From positions 1-63,770 of the forward strand of contig UQVR01000003.1 of NCBI GenBank assembly GCA_900544625.1: a stretch of 63,770 nt of DNA, read 5' to 3'. The notes under the pieces were generated by a model. That model was not told the origin of the DNA. It searched no databases and saw nothing but the letters and a program-made list of their open reading frames with translations. The position numbers were made by a program, and so were the translations under genes. Shown piece by piece: positions 43,692 to 52,760 of the stretch. Origin of the DNA: an uncultured Mycoplasmatota bacterium (GTDB lineage Bacteria > Bacillota_I > Bacilli_A > RF39 > UBA660). Position 1 is the stretch's first letter. Each line of letters opens with the position of its first letter.

Positions 43692-44244
43692 ATATGTAAA
43701 ACATTTATCTTATCCAGTCAGTGTTACAAAAAAAGATTTAAAAATGGCAAAACTTATTATTACTCAGGTCGGGGGTTATGCTGGAGAACTTGGAGCATCG
43801 TTGCGATATTTTCATCAAAAGTTTACAATGCCAGATGAATTAGGAAGAGCATTACTTAATGACATTGCAACTGAAGAAATAGGTCATTTAGAAATGGTTG
43901 CCACTATAGTTTCACAATTAATATCTAATGCTACAATTGATGAGATTAAAGAAGCAGGACTAGAAAGTTTTTATACAGAACACGGAAAAGGAGTTTTCCC
44001 TATGAACGCAGATGGTGTAGCATTTGATGCTTCAACATTTGCTGTAACTGGTAATCCTTTAGCAGATTTAGTAGAAGATATGGCGGCAGAACAAAAAGCT
44101 AGAGTTGCATATGAACATTTAATTGATTTAGCAACAGATCCAAAAGTAATAGAGCCACTTTTATTCTTGCGCCAAAGAGAAATTGTGCACTTTAATCGTT
44201 TTCAAGAACTTTACAATTATTATAAGGATAAAGGATATAAATAA
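43684..44244 (+). CDS. cotJC: CotJC, manganese catalase-like spore coat protein
   Basis: The 186 aa protein has LGASLRYFHQKFTMPDE, LLNDIATEEIGHLEMVATIV, DLVEDMAAEQKARVAYEHLI and FLRQREIVHFNRFQELY. These Glu and His residues form the dimanganese site of Mn-catalase family proteins such as CotJC, a coat component of the spore. Start ATG 43684 overlaps the end of cotJB. A terminator follows. Confidence 0.95.
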   Translation: MFKYVKHLSYPVSVTKKDLKMAKLIITQVGGYAGELGASLRYFHQKFTMPDELGRALLNDIATEEIGHLEMVATIVSQLISNATIDEIKEAGLESFYTEHGKGVFPMNADGVAFDASTFAVTGNPLADLVEDMAAEQKARVAYEHLIDLATDPKVIEPLLFLRQREIVHFNRFQELYNYYKDKGYK

Positions 44245-44246
44245 TT

Positions 44247-44272
44247 TAAAAGCCACATCGGCTTTTTTTGAT
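44247..44272 (+). terminator. terminator of the cotJ operon
   Basis: AAAGCC-acatc-GGCTTT followed by T residues. Confidence 0.75.
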
Positions 44273-44377
44273 GTAAAATTTTTTAAAAAAATCAATCATA
44301 CTAAAATTTTAATTAATTAATAATTGACTTTATATTTATTTTATCTTAAAATTAATTATAGGATAGGTTAGAAGCAT

Positions 44378-46324
44378 ATGAATAAATTGTTGAATAGAAT
44401 AAAAAAAATCCTCAATAAAGATGTAACTGCTTTCTTAAACAAAAATAAAATTCCACTAATAAGTATAGCAATAGTGGTCCTTTTATCATGTGTTGGTCTA
44501 ATCGTTACATATGCATTCTATCAAGTAGTTGATGTAAAACCAATCATTGGGGGAGCAACATCAGAAATTTCCGATTTAGATATAAGAATAATGGCTGAAG
44601 AAAGAGATGCAAATGGAAATGGCTTAAATACATATGGATTATATCCTTATATACCAAAAGCAGGTTATGTTTATAATGAAACAAAAAGTAAATGTACAAA
44701 TGGTTCAACAATAAAATATGATTCAAAAAATTACAGTGCTGATATAACAGCTTTAGGACACGATGTATGTTATTTATATTTTGATTCTACAGCTCAACTA
44801 GATATTACACTAAATGTTTATGCTGAAAATGTCGATTCAGATGGTAATGGTAATGGAGAATATACAAAGTTAGAAACAACTGCATTACCAACAATTGGAT
44901 ATGAAATAAATGCTTCAAAAAGCAAATGTCAAAATGGTTCAACAGTAACTTATAGTGCTGCAGACAATTTGTTTTCAGTAGAATCCAATCAAAAAGATGT
45001 GTGTGATGTATATATGGATGCCATGGATGTAGACATTGCTCTAAAAATATATGTTCAAGCTAAAAAGAACTCGGCAACATACTATGAAGCAAAAACGATT
45101 CCGTCAAATTTATTTTATGCATTATCTACAAAATCTGCATGTACAGGTACTTCAACAATGTCAATAAAAAATCAAAAAATAGTTATTGCAGCAACAGGAA
45201 GAACTAGTTGTGTTGCATATTTAGATGTAAGTAGTGGACCAATACTTGAAAGTATGAAAGTTACAAATGGAACAACAGGCACAACAATAACACTTGGAAA
45301 TAGTCCTTTAGGACTTACACCTAACACATATTATTATTCAAGTGATGGTGGAAAAACATATGTATCAAGTACAAATAATAGTTACACATTTGCGGGTTTA
45401 ACTAATCCAAGTTATGCTTTTAGAGCTTATAGTGCAGATGCATCAGGAAACACGTCCAGAACTTTTGAAACATCAACATATGGATATTATGGGTTAGTAG
45501 ATTATTCAAATCAAATCCAAACTAAAACTATTATGGAGCCAGGATACTATAAATTAGAGGTATGGGGAGCGCAAGGTGGTAGCTATGGCTCTTATACAGG
45601 TGGTTACGGCGGATATTCTACGGGAATTGTTTATTTAGATGCAAATCAACAATTATATATAGCATCAGGAGGAGCAGGAGCTGCAGGATGTAATACACAA
45701 TATTGTAGTGGTGGTTATAATGGTGGCGGCCGCGGTGCTGGAAGTTCAAACCCAGTTTATTCTGGTGGTGGTGGAGGAGCTACTCATATTGCAACCAAAA
45801 CCGGAATTTTATCATCCTTATATGATAGTATAGATAATATATTAATCGTTGCCGGTGGAGGTGGAGGCGTATCTTTCCAAGCACCATCTTATACAGGTAA
45901 TGGTGGAGCAGGTGGCGGAGCTTCTGGTGTTAATGGAACTAATTTGTCAAGTGGATTTTTATATGGTGCTGGCGGCAGTCAAAATTCAGGTGGTGCATCC
46001 GGTGGAGGCACAGAAAATTCAGTTGCCCGAGGTGAAAGTGGTTCGTTTGGACAAGGCGGAGATGGTAATTACTATTCTGCCGGTGGAGGCGGAGGCCTTT
46101 ACGGTGGAGGAGCAAGTAATCAAGCTGGAGCCGGTGGAGGTTCAGGATATATTGGAAACTCATTACTAATTAATAAATCAATGTATTGCTATAATTGTAC
46201 TGCAAATAGTGCGGAAAATACTAGAACATACCCCACAACATGTCATAATGCTAATGCTACAGAAAATTGTTCTAAAGAAGGAAATGGTTATGCAATCATT
46301 ACTTATATAGGTTCAACAATATAA
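44378..46324 (+). CDS. surface protein with Cys-paired repeats and glycine-rich domain
   Basis: After one N-terminal membrane segment (about 27-50) there are three related modules of 60-80 residues, each with a paired Cys: SKCTNGSTIKY...GHDVCYLYFD, SKCQNGSTVTY...QKDVCDVYMDA and SACTGTSTMSI...GRTSCVAYLDV. A fibronectin-like section (about 300-365) and a large glycine-rich domain (about 380-645) follow, with GYYKLEVWGAQGG at its start and many GGGGG runs and a late Cys cluster. The start of that domain matches the glycine-rich/ALK-type domain of secreted bacterial proteins. It is a single gene with GATAGG-type ribosome site and a strong terminator. Function is unknown; adhesion or matrix formation is the natural guess. 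Confidence 0.8.
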   Translation: MNKLLNRIKKILNKDVTAFLNKNKIPLISIAIVVLLSCVGLIVTYAFYQVVDVKPIIGGATSEISDLDIRIMAEERDANGNGLNTYGLYPYIPKAGYVYNETKSKCTNGSTIKYDSKNYSADITALGHDVCYLYFDSTAQLDITLNVYAENVDSDGNGNGEYTKLETTALPTIGYEINASKSKCQNGSTVTYSAADNLFSVESNQKDVCDVYMDAMDVDIALKIYVQAKKNSATYYEAKTIPSNLFYALSTKSACTGTSTMSIKNQKIVIAATGRTSCVAYLDVSSGPILESMKVTNGTTGTTITLGNSPLGLTPNTYYYSSDGGKTYVSSTNNSYTFAGLTNPSYAFRAYSADASGNTSRTFETSTYGYYGLVDYSNQIQTKTIMEPGYYKLEVWGAQGGSYGSYTGGYGGYSTGIVYLDANQQLYIASGGAGAAGCNTQYCSGGYNGGGRGAGSSNPVYSGGGGGATHIATKTGILSSLYDSIDNILIVAGGGGGVSFQAPSYTGNGGAGGGASGVNGTNLSSGFLYGAGGSQNSGGASGGGTENSVARGESGSFGQGGDGNYYSAGGGGGLYGGGASNQAGAGGGSGYIGNSLLINKSMYCYNCTANSAENTRTYPTTCHNANATENCSKEGNGYAIITYIGSTI

Positions 46325-46342
46325 GTTTGTTGAACCTTTTAT
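46309..46342 (+). terminator. rho-independent terminator
   Basis: AGGTTCAACAA / TTGTTGAACCT, a perfect 11-bp stem spanning the stop codon, followed by TTTTA. Confidence 0.85.
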
Positions 46343-46423
46343 TTTAAAAAGAATTAATTGACTTTGCATAATATTTATCATAAAATTAACATAATAAAAC
46401 ATTTAAAAAGATTGGAGTAAAAA

Positions 46424-46690
46424 ATGAAGTGTAAAAATTGTGGAAATCCTTTACCAAACGAAGGTATAACTTGTAAGTTTTGTGGAGCATTAATGGATCA
46501 AAGCCAAATAAATTATCAAAATAAAATGAACGATAAAAATAATAAAAAGATTACACTATTAAGTGAAAAATATGGACATGAAAATAAAATAGAATATCGT
46601 GAAATAAAAGAAAATAAGGTATTAGGTTTAATAGTAATATCAATAGTACTTTTATTTTTAATAGTTTTAGCCATACTAATAAATATATAA
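46424..46690 (+). CDS. zinc-ribbon membrane protein, 88 aa
   Basis: The N-terminus KCKNCGNPLPNEGITCKFCG has two CxxC pairs, a zinc-ribbon of the type found on many small Bacillota membrane proteins. A polar Asn/Lys linker and one C-terminal transmembrane helix (about 65-87) follow. It is likely a tail-anchored protein with the ribbon in the cytoplasm. Eleven bases separate it from the DUF2179-type gene. No specific function is known. Confidence 0.8.
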   Translation: MKCKNCGNPLPNEGITCKFCGALMDQSQINYQNKMNDKNNKKITLLSEKYGHENKIEYREIKENKVLGLIVISIVLLFLIVLAILINI

Positions 46691-46700
46691 AGGTGATATT

Positions 46701-47213
46701 ATGTTATTATTATGTATAAAAATATTTTTTGCAAGAATAGTTGATGTTACATTTGGAACAATTAGAACTGTTTTAGTAGTAAGAGGCCGTAGGTTTACTC
46801 CAGCAATAATTGCATTTTTTGAAGTTCTTATTTGGTTTTTGGTAGCTCGTGAAGCTTTAACTACCGATATTAAGTCAATTATTATCCCAATATGTTATGC
46901 CGGAGGTTACGCAACAGGAACATTTATTGGCGGATATATATCGAATAATTTAGTAGAAGGATTAATTGGTGTACAGGTTACAACTAAAACTAGTGATGTA
47001 AAAAAGATGATTAAAGAAATAAGAGATGCCGGTTTTGGTGTATCAGTAGTAGATTTAAAAAATCCTCAAGATAATGAAAAGAAAACAATGTTGATGATTC
47101 AATTAAATAAATCAAAATTAAAAAAATTAACTCATATAATAAGAACAAATGATAAAGATGCATTTGTAGTAATAAATGATACAAAATATGTTCAAAATGG
47201 AGTTATAAAGTAA
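46701..47213 (+). CDS. DUF2179/UPF0316 (YebE-like) membrane protein
   Basis: ARIVDVTFGTIRTVLVVRGRR, FFEVLIWFLVAREAL and YATGTFIGGYI across three hydrophobic helices, then a soluble C-terminal domain (about 85-160; VQVTTKTSDVKKMIKEIRDAGFGVSVV in parts), match the UPF0316/DUF2179 family. The C-terminal domain is the same small alpha/beta domain that occurs in YitT-type proteins. The biochemical role is unknown. AAGGTG precedes ATG 46701. A hairpin with seven T follows. Confidence 0.87.
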   Translation: MLLLCIKIFFARIVDVTFGTIRTVLVVRGRRFTPAIIAFFEVLIWFLVAREALTTDIKSIIIPICYAGGYATGTFIGGYISNNLVEGLIGVQVTTKTSDVKKMIKEIRDAGFGVSVVDLKNPQDNEKKTMLMIQLNKSKLKKLTHIIRTNDKDAFVVINDTKYVQNGVIK

Positions 47214-47238
47214 GTGTGGATTAGCCATACTTTTTTTG
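47212..47238 (+). terminator. rho-independent terminator
   Basis: AAGTGTGG / CCATACTT with one G-U pair, followed by seven T. Confidence 0.75.
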
Positions 47239-47303
47239 TAAAATATAATTTTTTTGCTTTTAATTAATATAATAATATGCTAAAATGAAGTTAGGTGATA
47301 AAA

Positions 47304-48410
47304 TTGAAAAAGATAAATTGGGAAAAAGTAAACAAATTTATAAGAAATAAAAATTTTATAATTGCAGTATGCGTTTTTGGTTTAACAATGGCATCAGTTG
47401 GATTTAGTTATGCATCATTTTTCTCTGTTAAAACAAACACAACAAATCAAAGTATTACAACAGGAACTTTGAATGTTTCATATGGAAGTAATTCATCATC
47501 AATTCAAAAAACGAATATGACATCTATGTCAGATGAAATGGGATTAGCTCAAACAGAAGCAAGTGTAATATATATTCAAAATACTGGTTCATTAGATTCT
47601 ACATATGTCATGAATATTGGCTATGATATGACAAATTTTAAAGCAAGAACTGGATATAAGGATACAGATGTATTAACTCCGATAGATTATATAATGGTAG
47701 CGGTTTATGAATATAATGGTGCTGGAAAAGAAGATACTTTAATTGTAGAACCAATAAGTATTGCAGAACTTCCAATAGTAAAATATGATGAATCTGACCC
47801 AAGAAATAATAGATATTCAATTTTATTTAATACTTTAGGGGGAACCTCAAGTAGCAATTCAACTAAAACATATAAAATAAAAACATGGTTAAGTGATAAG
47901 GCAATACCTGCTGCAAGTTATACATATTTTTATGTAAATACAGAAATAGTAGCTGAAGTGCAAAATGCCAAAATGGCATATACTTTGAGAATTCTTTCAT
48001 CTAGTCCACTAGCGGGAATAACTTTGCAAAATGGATCAAAAAAGGCTACAATGGTAAATAATTCTTTTATCCTAGATAATATTTATCCTGGTACATATAA
48101 TATTGAAATAGTATTTAATAAAAATAAATACAAAGGAAATATAACTATAGAAGAGGGAACTGGTAATAGTCTTACTAGTTATGGTACATCTTTTACAGGT
48201 AGTAACATATATTCTATAGCTAATACTTATAAGACAACAGTAGCAAAAATAATAGAATATAACAATTTAGATACCTATAGTAGTGCTGCAACAATATCGA
48301 GTGGAAAGTTAATGGCAACATATAAAATAACTGGTGGATTAGAAAAGATAATAAGTTTAAAATTAACCAACATAGATGTAGATAAAAAAACATTTACATT
48401 AAGTATGTAA
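47304..48410 (+). CDS. TasA/camelysin-like secreted protein with C-terminal beta module
   Basis: A long basic N-terminus and hydrophobic segment end in GFSYASFFSVKTNTTN, followed by ITTGTLNVSYG. This is the layout of SipW-processed TasA/camelysin proteins, which form fibres or surface layers. The first 220 residues follow that fold. The last 150 contain a transthyretin-like section (YTLRILSSSPLAGITLQNG, GTYNIEIVF). The frame is open from GTG 47295, but AGGTG lies just there, so TTG 47304 is the better start (368 aa). It stands directly before two tandem smaller TasA-like genes. Confidence 0.75.
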   Translation: MKKINWEKVNKFIRNKNFIIAVCVFGLTMASVGFSYASFFSVKTNTTNQSITTGTLNVSYGSNSSSIQKTNMTSMSDEMGLAQTEASVIYIQNTGSLDSTYVMNIGYDMTNFKARTGYKDTDVLTPIDYIMVAVYEYNGAGKEDTLIVEPISIAELPIVKYDESDPRNNRYSILFNTLGGTSSSNSTKTYKIKTWLSDKAIPAASYTYFYVNTEIVAEVQNAKMAYTLRILSSSPLAGITLQNGSKKATMVNNSFILDNIYPGTYNIEIVFNKNKYKGNITIEEGTGNSLTSYGTSFTGSNIYSIANTYKTTVAKIIEYNNLDTYSSAATISSGKLMATYKITGGLEKIISLKLTNIDVDKKTFTLSM

Positions 48411-48458
48411 TACATAAAATTTTTAAAAAATAAAATACAAAAAATTGTCAGTTTAGGG

Positions 48459-48503
48459 TTGATTTTTATAAGCTAAAATGATAATATTAAAATAGGAGAG
48501 GAG
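48459..48503 (+). promoter_or_regulatory. promoter and strong RBS of the first tandem TasA-like gene
   Basis: TTGATT (48459-48464), 17 bases, TAATAT (48482-48487), then GGAGAGGAG (48495-48503). The same arrangement is repeated before the second copy. Confidence 0.75.
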
Positions 48504-48514
48504 AAAGAAGAATT

Positions 48515-49180
48515 ATGGATAACAAAAAAAATACTATCCTATTAACAGTTATTGCAGTTGCTACATTATTAGTTGCTGTAGTAGGTGCAACATTCGCTTA
48601 CTTCACAGCTCAAGGAGCACAAGGAACAACAGCAACTGTTACAGTTAGTACAGGTACAGCAGCTAGTTCAGAATTTGGTACAATTGATCCACTTAACATT
48701 TATGCTGATGCAACAACATTTGCAGAAGGTGCTGGAGATGTTACTGATGATACTACAGGTACAGTAAAATGGACAGCTCCAGGAGCAGTTACAGGACAAG
48801 AAGCTCCAAGTGAAGCAGATAGAAGTTTCTGTTATACAGCATCACTAAATATTACTGCTAATACATTTACAGTTTCTGCTGCTAATACAGAAAATTTAAA
48901 TGAATTAGAATTTACTGCTAAAAAAGGAGAAACAGTTTTACTTGATAAAATATCTCTAGTTGATTTTGATACTAAAGTTGGAAAAACTGGAACAATTCAA
49001 ATTCCAACAACTGCTAATGGTAGTGAATATACTCACAAATTAGTTGCTGATGCTGGTGCTAGTGTTACTGATAATTGGACAATTACAGTTACATTAAAGA
49101 ACTTAGCAATGAATCAAAATGAAAATACTGGTAAACAACTAACTGGACAAATAGCCTTTACAAAGACTGATTGCGCATAA
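48515..49180 (+). CDS. TasA/camelysin-like surface protein, copy 1
   Basis: The 221 aa protein begins MDNKKNTILLTVIAVATLLV and continues AVVGATFAYFTAQG, a SipW-type signal/anchor segment with the typical aromatic after Ala-Thr. The rest is a Thr/Ala-rich beta protein with SFCYTASLNITANTFTVSA, and ITVTLKNLAMNQNENTGKQ near the end, with two Cys (in SFCY and at the C-terminus) that could form a disulfide. The next gene is a close copy. The strong GGAGAGGAG site and evenly biased codons suggest high expression. The likely role is as a fibre or surface-layer subunit; no sipW gene is in the window. Confidence 0.82.
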   Translation: MDNKKNTILLTVIAVATLLVAVVGATFAYFTAQGAQGTTATVTVSTGTAASSEFGTIDPLNIYADATTFAEGAGDVTDDTTGTVKWTAPGAVTGQEAPSEADRSFCYTASLNITANTFTVSAANTENLNELEFTAKKGETVLLDKISLVDFDTKVGKTGTIQIPTTANGSEYTHKLVADAGASVTDNWTITVTLKNLAMNQNENTGKQLTGQIAFTKTDCA

Positions 49181-49198
49181 TTTTTACTAAAATAAAAT

Positions 49199-49218
49199 TG
49201 GACTCTGGTCCTTTTTTT
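49199..49218 (+). terminator. short terminator-like hairpin
   Basis: GGAC-tctg-GTCC followed by seven T. The stem is only four base pairs, so it may be weak. Confidence 0.5.
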
Positions 49219-49257
49219 GTTTCTAAAAAAAAGTTTATAAAAAAAGACATAATGGGG

Positions 49258-49303
49258 TTGATTTTTAATTTATAAAATGTTAATATTAAAATAGGAGAGG
49301 AGA
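49258..49303 (+). promoter_or_regulatory. promoter and strong RBS of the second tandem TasA-like gene
   Basis: TTGATT (49258-49263), 17 bases and TAATAT (49281-49286), then GGAGAGGAG. The sequence from GGGTTGATTTTT to the RBS closely repeats that before copy 1, so the promoter was duplicated with the gene. Confidence 0.75.
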
Positions 49304-49312
49304 AAAGTAGAT

Positions 49313-49972
49313 ATGGAAAATAAAAAGAATACTATTCTTTTAACAGTTATCGCAGTTGCTACATTATTAGTTGCTGTTGTAGGTGCAACATTTGCTTACT
49401 TCACTGCTCAAGGTGGTACAGGGACTTCAGCTAATGTTACTGTTACAACAGGTACAGCAGCTAGTTCAGAATTTGGTACTTTTGGAGCTATCAACATTTA
49501 TGCTGATGCTACAACTTTTGCTAAAGGTAAACCTGATGCTACTGGAACAACAACAGGAACAGTAAGTTGGACAGCACCAGGTGCAACAACAACTACAACA
49601 CCTAGTGAAGCAGATAGAAGTTTCTGTTATACAGCTGATTTAATTATTACTGCTAATACATTTACTAAATCTGCTGCAAACACTGCAAATGCAAAAGAAC
49701 TATACTTTACTGCTGTTAAAGGTTCAACTACTTTAGTTGACGAACAAAGTTTAGTTACATTGCCTGCTGGAACTGCTGTTACTGGAACAATTAATATTCC
49801 AACAACTAAAGGTGGAGAAATATTAAAACACAAATTAATTGCAGAAGCTGGTAAAACTGTATCTGATTCATGGACTATTACAGTTACATTAAAGAACTTA
49901 GACATAGACCAAAATGAAAATACAGGAAAACAACTAACTGGTTCAATTAAATTCACTAAAGTTGCTTGTTAG
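49313..49972 (+). CDS. TasA/camelysin-like surface protein, copy 2
   Basis: The 219 aa protein is a close paralogue of the previous gene. The signal segment, TAASSEFGT, NIYADATTFA, EADRSFCYTA and KNLDIDQNENTGKQLTGSIKF correspond one by one, while the middle has diverged (a Thr-rich stretch replaces part of the loop). Both Cys are kept. It has its own copy of the promoter and ribosome site and ends with a hairpin that has a TTCG loop. A recent tandem duplication followed by divergence is likely; the two may be alternate or mixed subunits. Confidence 0.82.
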   Translation: MENKKNTILLTVIAVATLLVAVVGATFAYFTAQGGTGTSANVTVTTGTAASSEFGTFGAINIYADATTFAKGKPDATGTTTGTVSWTAPGATTTTTPSEADRSFCYTADLIITANTFTKSAANTANAKELYFTAVKGSTTLVDEQSLVTLPAGTAVTGTINIPTTKGGEILKHKLIAEAGKTVSDSWTITVTLKNLDIDQNENTGKQLTGSIKFTKVAC

Positions 49973-49981
49973 TTAAAAAGG

Positions 49982-50005
49982 AATGAACTTCGGTTCATTT
50001 TTTTA
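49982..50005 (+). terminator. terminator with TTCG loop
   Basis: AATGAAC-ttcg-GTTCATT followed by six T. Confidence 0.85.
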
Positions 50006-50057
50006 TTGCTATAATATTTTTTTTTTGATAAAATACTTATGAAGCGAGGTAACAATT

Positions 50058-50771
50058 ATGGCATTACTTTTAACATTAATAAGTGGATTATTTTTTTTGA
50101 TTGGCATTATTATTTATAATTTCACTTCTAATAAAACATCATTTACAAGAATGTCAATATCATGCGCTAGCATAGTTATAATAGGGCTTATATTATTTGA
50201 TTTATTGCCAGAACTTATAAATCTAAAAAAATGGTGGATATTTTTATTTGTTATTGTAGGATTATTACTTTTAGTAATGATTGATAAATTAGTACCTCAT
50301 CATGAACATGAGCATCATGAAAACGACGAAGAAAAAATAGATCATATTAATCATATTGAGCATATTGGTACAATTACAATAATCGCCTTACTATTACATA
50401 ATACAATTGAAGGAATGGCATTATATGGTGTTGCAAGCAATGATTTAAAAAGTGGAATATTAATGCTTTTAGGAATAGGGCTACATAATTTGCCATTTGG
50501 TTTTCAAATAGCATCTTCACAAAATAAGAAAAATATTCTTTTATTAGTATTATTAATATTATCAGGATTTATCGGCGGAATAACATTCTTAGCTTTCGGA
50601 GAATTAAATGAAACATTCGAAGGCATTATTATTGCGTTAACACTTGGAATGTTACTTCATATTTTATTTTTTGAACTTTTAAAAGAAGTTTTAGAAGAAA
50701 TAGATAAAAAAGACACTATTTATGGTATAATAATTGGTATAATATTATTGTTTTTAATAAATGTTTTATAA
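50058..50771 (+). CDS. ZIP family metal transporter
   Basis: The 237 aa protein has about eight membrane helices, a cytoplasmic His-rich loop HHEHEHHEND (about 75-84) that binds metal, and the conserved HNTIEGMALYG and GIGLHNLPFGF in helices IV and V, with His and Glu of the transport site. ZIP proteins move zinc, iron or manganese into the cytoplasm. GCGAGG precedes ATG 50058. An epimerase gene begins 15 bases after its stop. Confidence 0.9.
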   Translation: MALLLTLISGLFFLIGIIIYNFTSNKTSFTRMSISCASIVIIGLILFDLLPELINLKKWWIFLFVIVGLLLLVMIDKLVPHHEHEHHENDEEKIDHINHIEHIGTITIIALLLHNTIEGMALYGVASNDLKSGILMLLGIGLHNLPFGFQIASSQNKKNILLLVLLILSGFIGGITFLAFGELNETFEGIIIALTLGMLLHILFFELLKEVLEEIDKKDTIYGIIIGIILLFLINVL

Positions 50772-50785
50772 GAAGGGAAGATTCT

Positions 50786-51703
50786 ATGAAAAAGGTATTA
50801 GTGGTTGGTGCTGCAGGTGCTGTTGGAATTCACACAGTTAAATACTTATTAAGTGAAGGAAAATATGAAATAACAATATTAGACTTAAAAAACAAAAAAT
50901 CATTTAATAGATTAAAAAGATTTAGAAAAAGAGTAAATATTTTATATGGTGATGTAACAGATAGAATACTTATTGAAGCATTAGTTAAAGATCATGATTA
51001 TATTATAGATTTAGCAAGTGCAATGCCGCCACTCGGAGATATGAAAGATGGTCTTTCAATGGCCATTGATTATGGAGGGTGTGAAAACATTGTTCGAGCA
51101 ATTAACTACTATAATCCAAAGTGTCATTTGTTTTTTGCATCAACGACAAGTATGTACAAAAACATGAAAAATCCAAATGTAAAAAGTAGAATTGTATTAG
51201 ATGAATTTGATTATTTTTCAAAAGCAAAATTAGAAAGTGAAAAATTAATTAAAAGTAAATTAAAAAATTATACAATATATAGAGTACCACTTGTATTAAG
51301 TAATCCGCTTTGTGAAACATTTATGTATCATGGTAATAAGGAAGATGAAGTTGATGTTATAACAAAAGAGGATTGTGCATATGCATTTGTTAAAGGAATA
51401 AAATATGCTGAGAAATTAAACAAAAAAACATTCAACCTAGCGGGTAATGAAACAATAAACTATGGAAAACTATTAGAAAAGCTAGTAAATATAAATGGCT
51501 TAAGTTGGAAATACATATTAGCAAGAATATTCTTAGAGAAAAATTATTATAGTCCGGTATGTAGTGATAAAGACGAATTAGAAAATTTAATCCATTATAG
51601 AAATGATTCTATAAATGAATATTATGCTAGATTAAGATCAGTTAATAAAGATAGAAAATTTGCCAAATTTTTAGCTAAATTATTGGTAGGTAAAAGCAAA
51701 TGA
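50786..51703 (+). CDS. NAD(P)-dependent epimerase/dehydratase family protein
   Basis: VVGAAGAVGIHTVKYLL (4-20) is the glycine-rich Rossmann motif of extended SDR proteins. ILYGDVTD, IIDLASAMPP and FFASTTSMYKN follow the epimerase/dehydratase pattern. The usual catalytic YxxxK is not plain: FDYFSKAKLESEKL holds YFSKAK, with Tyr and Lys five apart, so the catalytic pair may be altered. GAAGGGAAG precedes ATG 50786, and its stop overlaps the patatin gene by four bases. The substrate is unknown. Confidence 0.82.
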   Translation: MKKVLVVGAAGAVGIHTVKYLLSEGKYEITILDLKNKKSFNRLKRFRKRVNILYGDVTDRILIEALVKDHDYIIDLASAMPPLGDMKDGLSMAIDYGGCENIVRAINYYNPKCHLFFASTTSMYKNMKNPNVKSRIVLDEFDYFSKAKLESEKLIKSKLKNYTIYRVPLVLSNPLCETFMYHGNKEDEVDVITKEDCAYAFVKGIKYAEKLNKKTFNLAGNETINYGKLLEKLVNINGLSWKYILARIFLEKNYYSPVCSDKDELENLIHYRNDSINEYYARLRSVNKDRKFAKFLAKLLVGKSK

Positions 51704-52746
51704 AGATAGGAATTGCATTTTCAGGCGGAGGACTTCGCGGAGCATATCAAGTTGGATGTTACAAAGCCTTTTTAGATTGTCATATAAAAATAGATGGTTT
51801 TGTAGGAACATCCATTGGATCATTTAATGCAGCAATGTGTGCCAGTAATAGATTTGAGGAATTATTTGCCTTTTGGTATAATGACGATACCGGTTCAATT
51901 CTTGGATTTAGTAAAGATTTTATTACTAAAACAAATAATAATGAATATGATTTAAAATATTTAACAGAGTTACTTGATAATATTAAAGATATAGTCCAAA
52001 ATAAAGGAATAAGTACCAAAAACATAAGAAAAAAACTAGAAGAATTTGAAATTGACAAATATCTTTATAAGAGTAAAAAAGATTTTGGTTTAGTAACAGT
52101 TAGATTTAATGATTTTAAACCAAGATATATGTTTAAAAATGATATTCCAAAAGATAAATTAAATGATTATATTATAGCATCATGCTTTTTGCCAATATTT
52201 AAATTTGAAAAGTTAATTGATAATAACTACTATTTAGATGGTGGATTTCATGATTATATACCAGCGAATGCTTTATTAGAAAAAGGTTATGACAAAGTAT
52301 ATGTAATAGATCTTGAAGCAATTGGAATAAGAAGGCCATATATTGACAAAAGAAAAATACAAGTAATAAGACCATCGAGAAAATTAGGAAGTATTTTGGA
52401 TTTTAAAAAAGAAGATATCAGAAACAATATGAAATTAGGTTATTTTGATACAATGCGTATTTTAAAAGATTTTGATGGTAAAAAATATTTGTTTAAAAAA
52501 AGAGGACTTTGGTACTATGAGTTAATGTTAAAACATGTGAGTAAAAAAGATCGTGAACTTATGGAAAAATTTTTTGCAACTAAAAATGCCAAAAGATTAA
52601 TAATAAAATCTATAGAGTTCATAATGAAAAAAGAAAAATTTGAATATTATCATGTATATAAAGTAACTGAAGTAATAAAAAGAATAAAATATATAGATAA
52701 AAATTATGGGGTTTACAAGTTCGTGAAACAATTAAAGTTTATTTAA
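51700..52746 (+). CDS. patatin-like phospholipase
   Basis: IAFSGGGLRGAYQVG (5-19, the oxyanion motif), FVGTSIGSFNAAM (GxSxG nucleophile) and LDGGFHDYIPANAL (DGG, catalytic Asp) are the complete patatin set. The protein is 348 aa with a basic C-terminal third. Patatins hydrolyse lipid acyl esters. It overlaps the epimerase gene by four bases and is followed 14 bases later by the YebC gene. Confidence 0.93.
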   Translation: MKIGIAFSGGGLRGAYQVGCYKAFLDCHIKIDGFVGTSIGSFNAAMCASNRFEELFAFWYNDDTGSILGFSKDFITKTNNNEYDLKYLTELLDNIKDIVQNKGISTKNIRKKLEEFEIDKYLYKSKKDFGLVTVRFNDFKPRYMFKNDIPKDKLNDYIIASCFLPIFKFEKLIDNNYYLDGGFHDYIPANALLEKGYDKVYVIDLEAIGIRRPYIDKRKIQVIRPSRKLGSILDFKKEDIRNNMKLGYFDTMRILKDFDGKKYLFKKRGLWYYELMLKHVSKKDRELMEKFFATKNAKRLIIKSIEFIMKKEKFEYYHVYKVTEVIKRIKYIDKNYGVYKFVKQLKFI

Positions 52747-52760
52747 GGAGGAAAATTAAT

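Noticed and set aside
45849..46169. Alternative frames on both strands within the glycine-rich domain
   Set aside because: They are open only because GGT/GGA-rich code lacks stops in other frames; no start signals are present.
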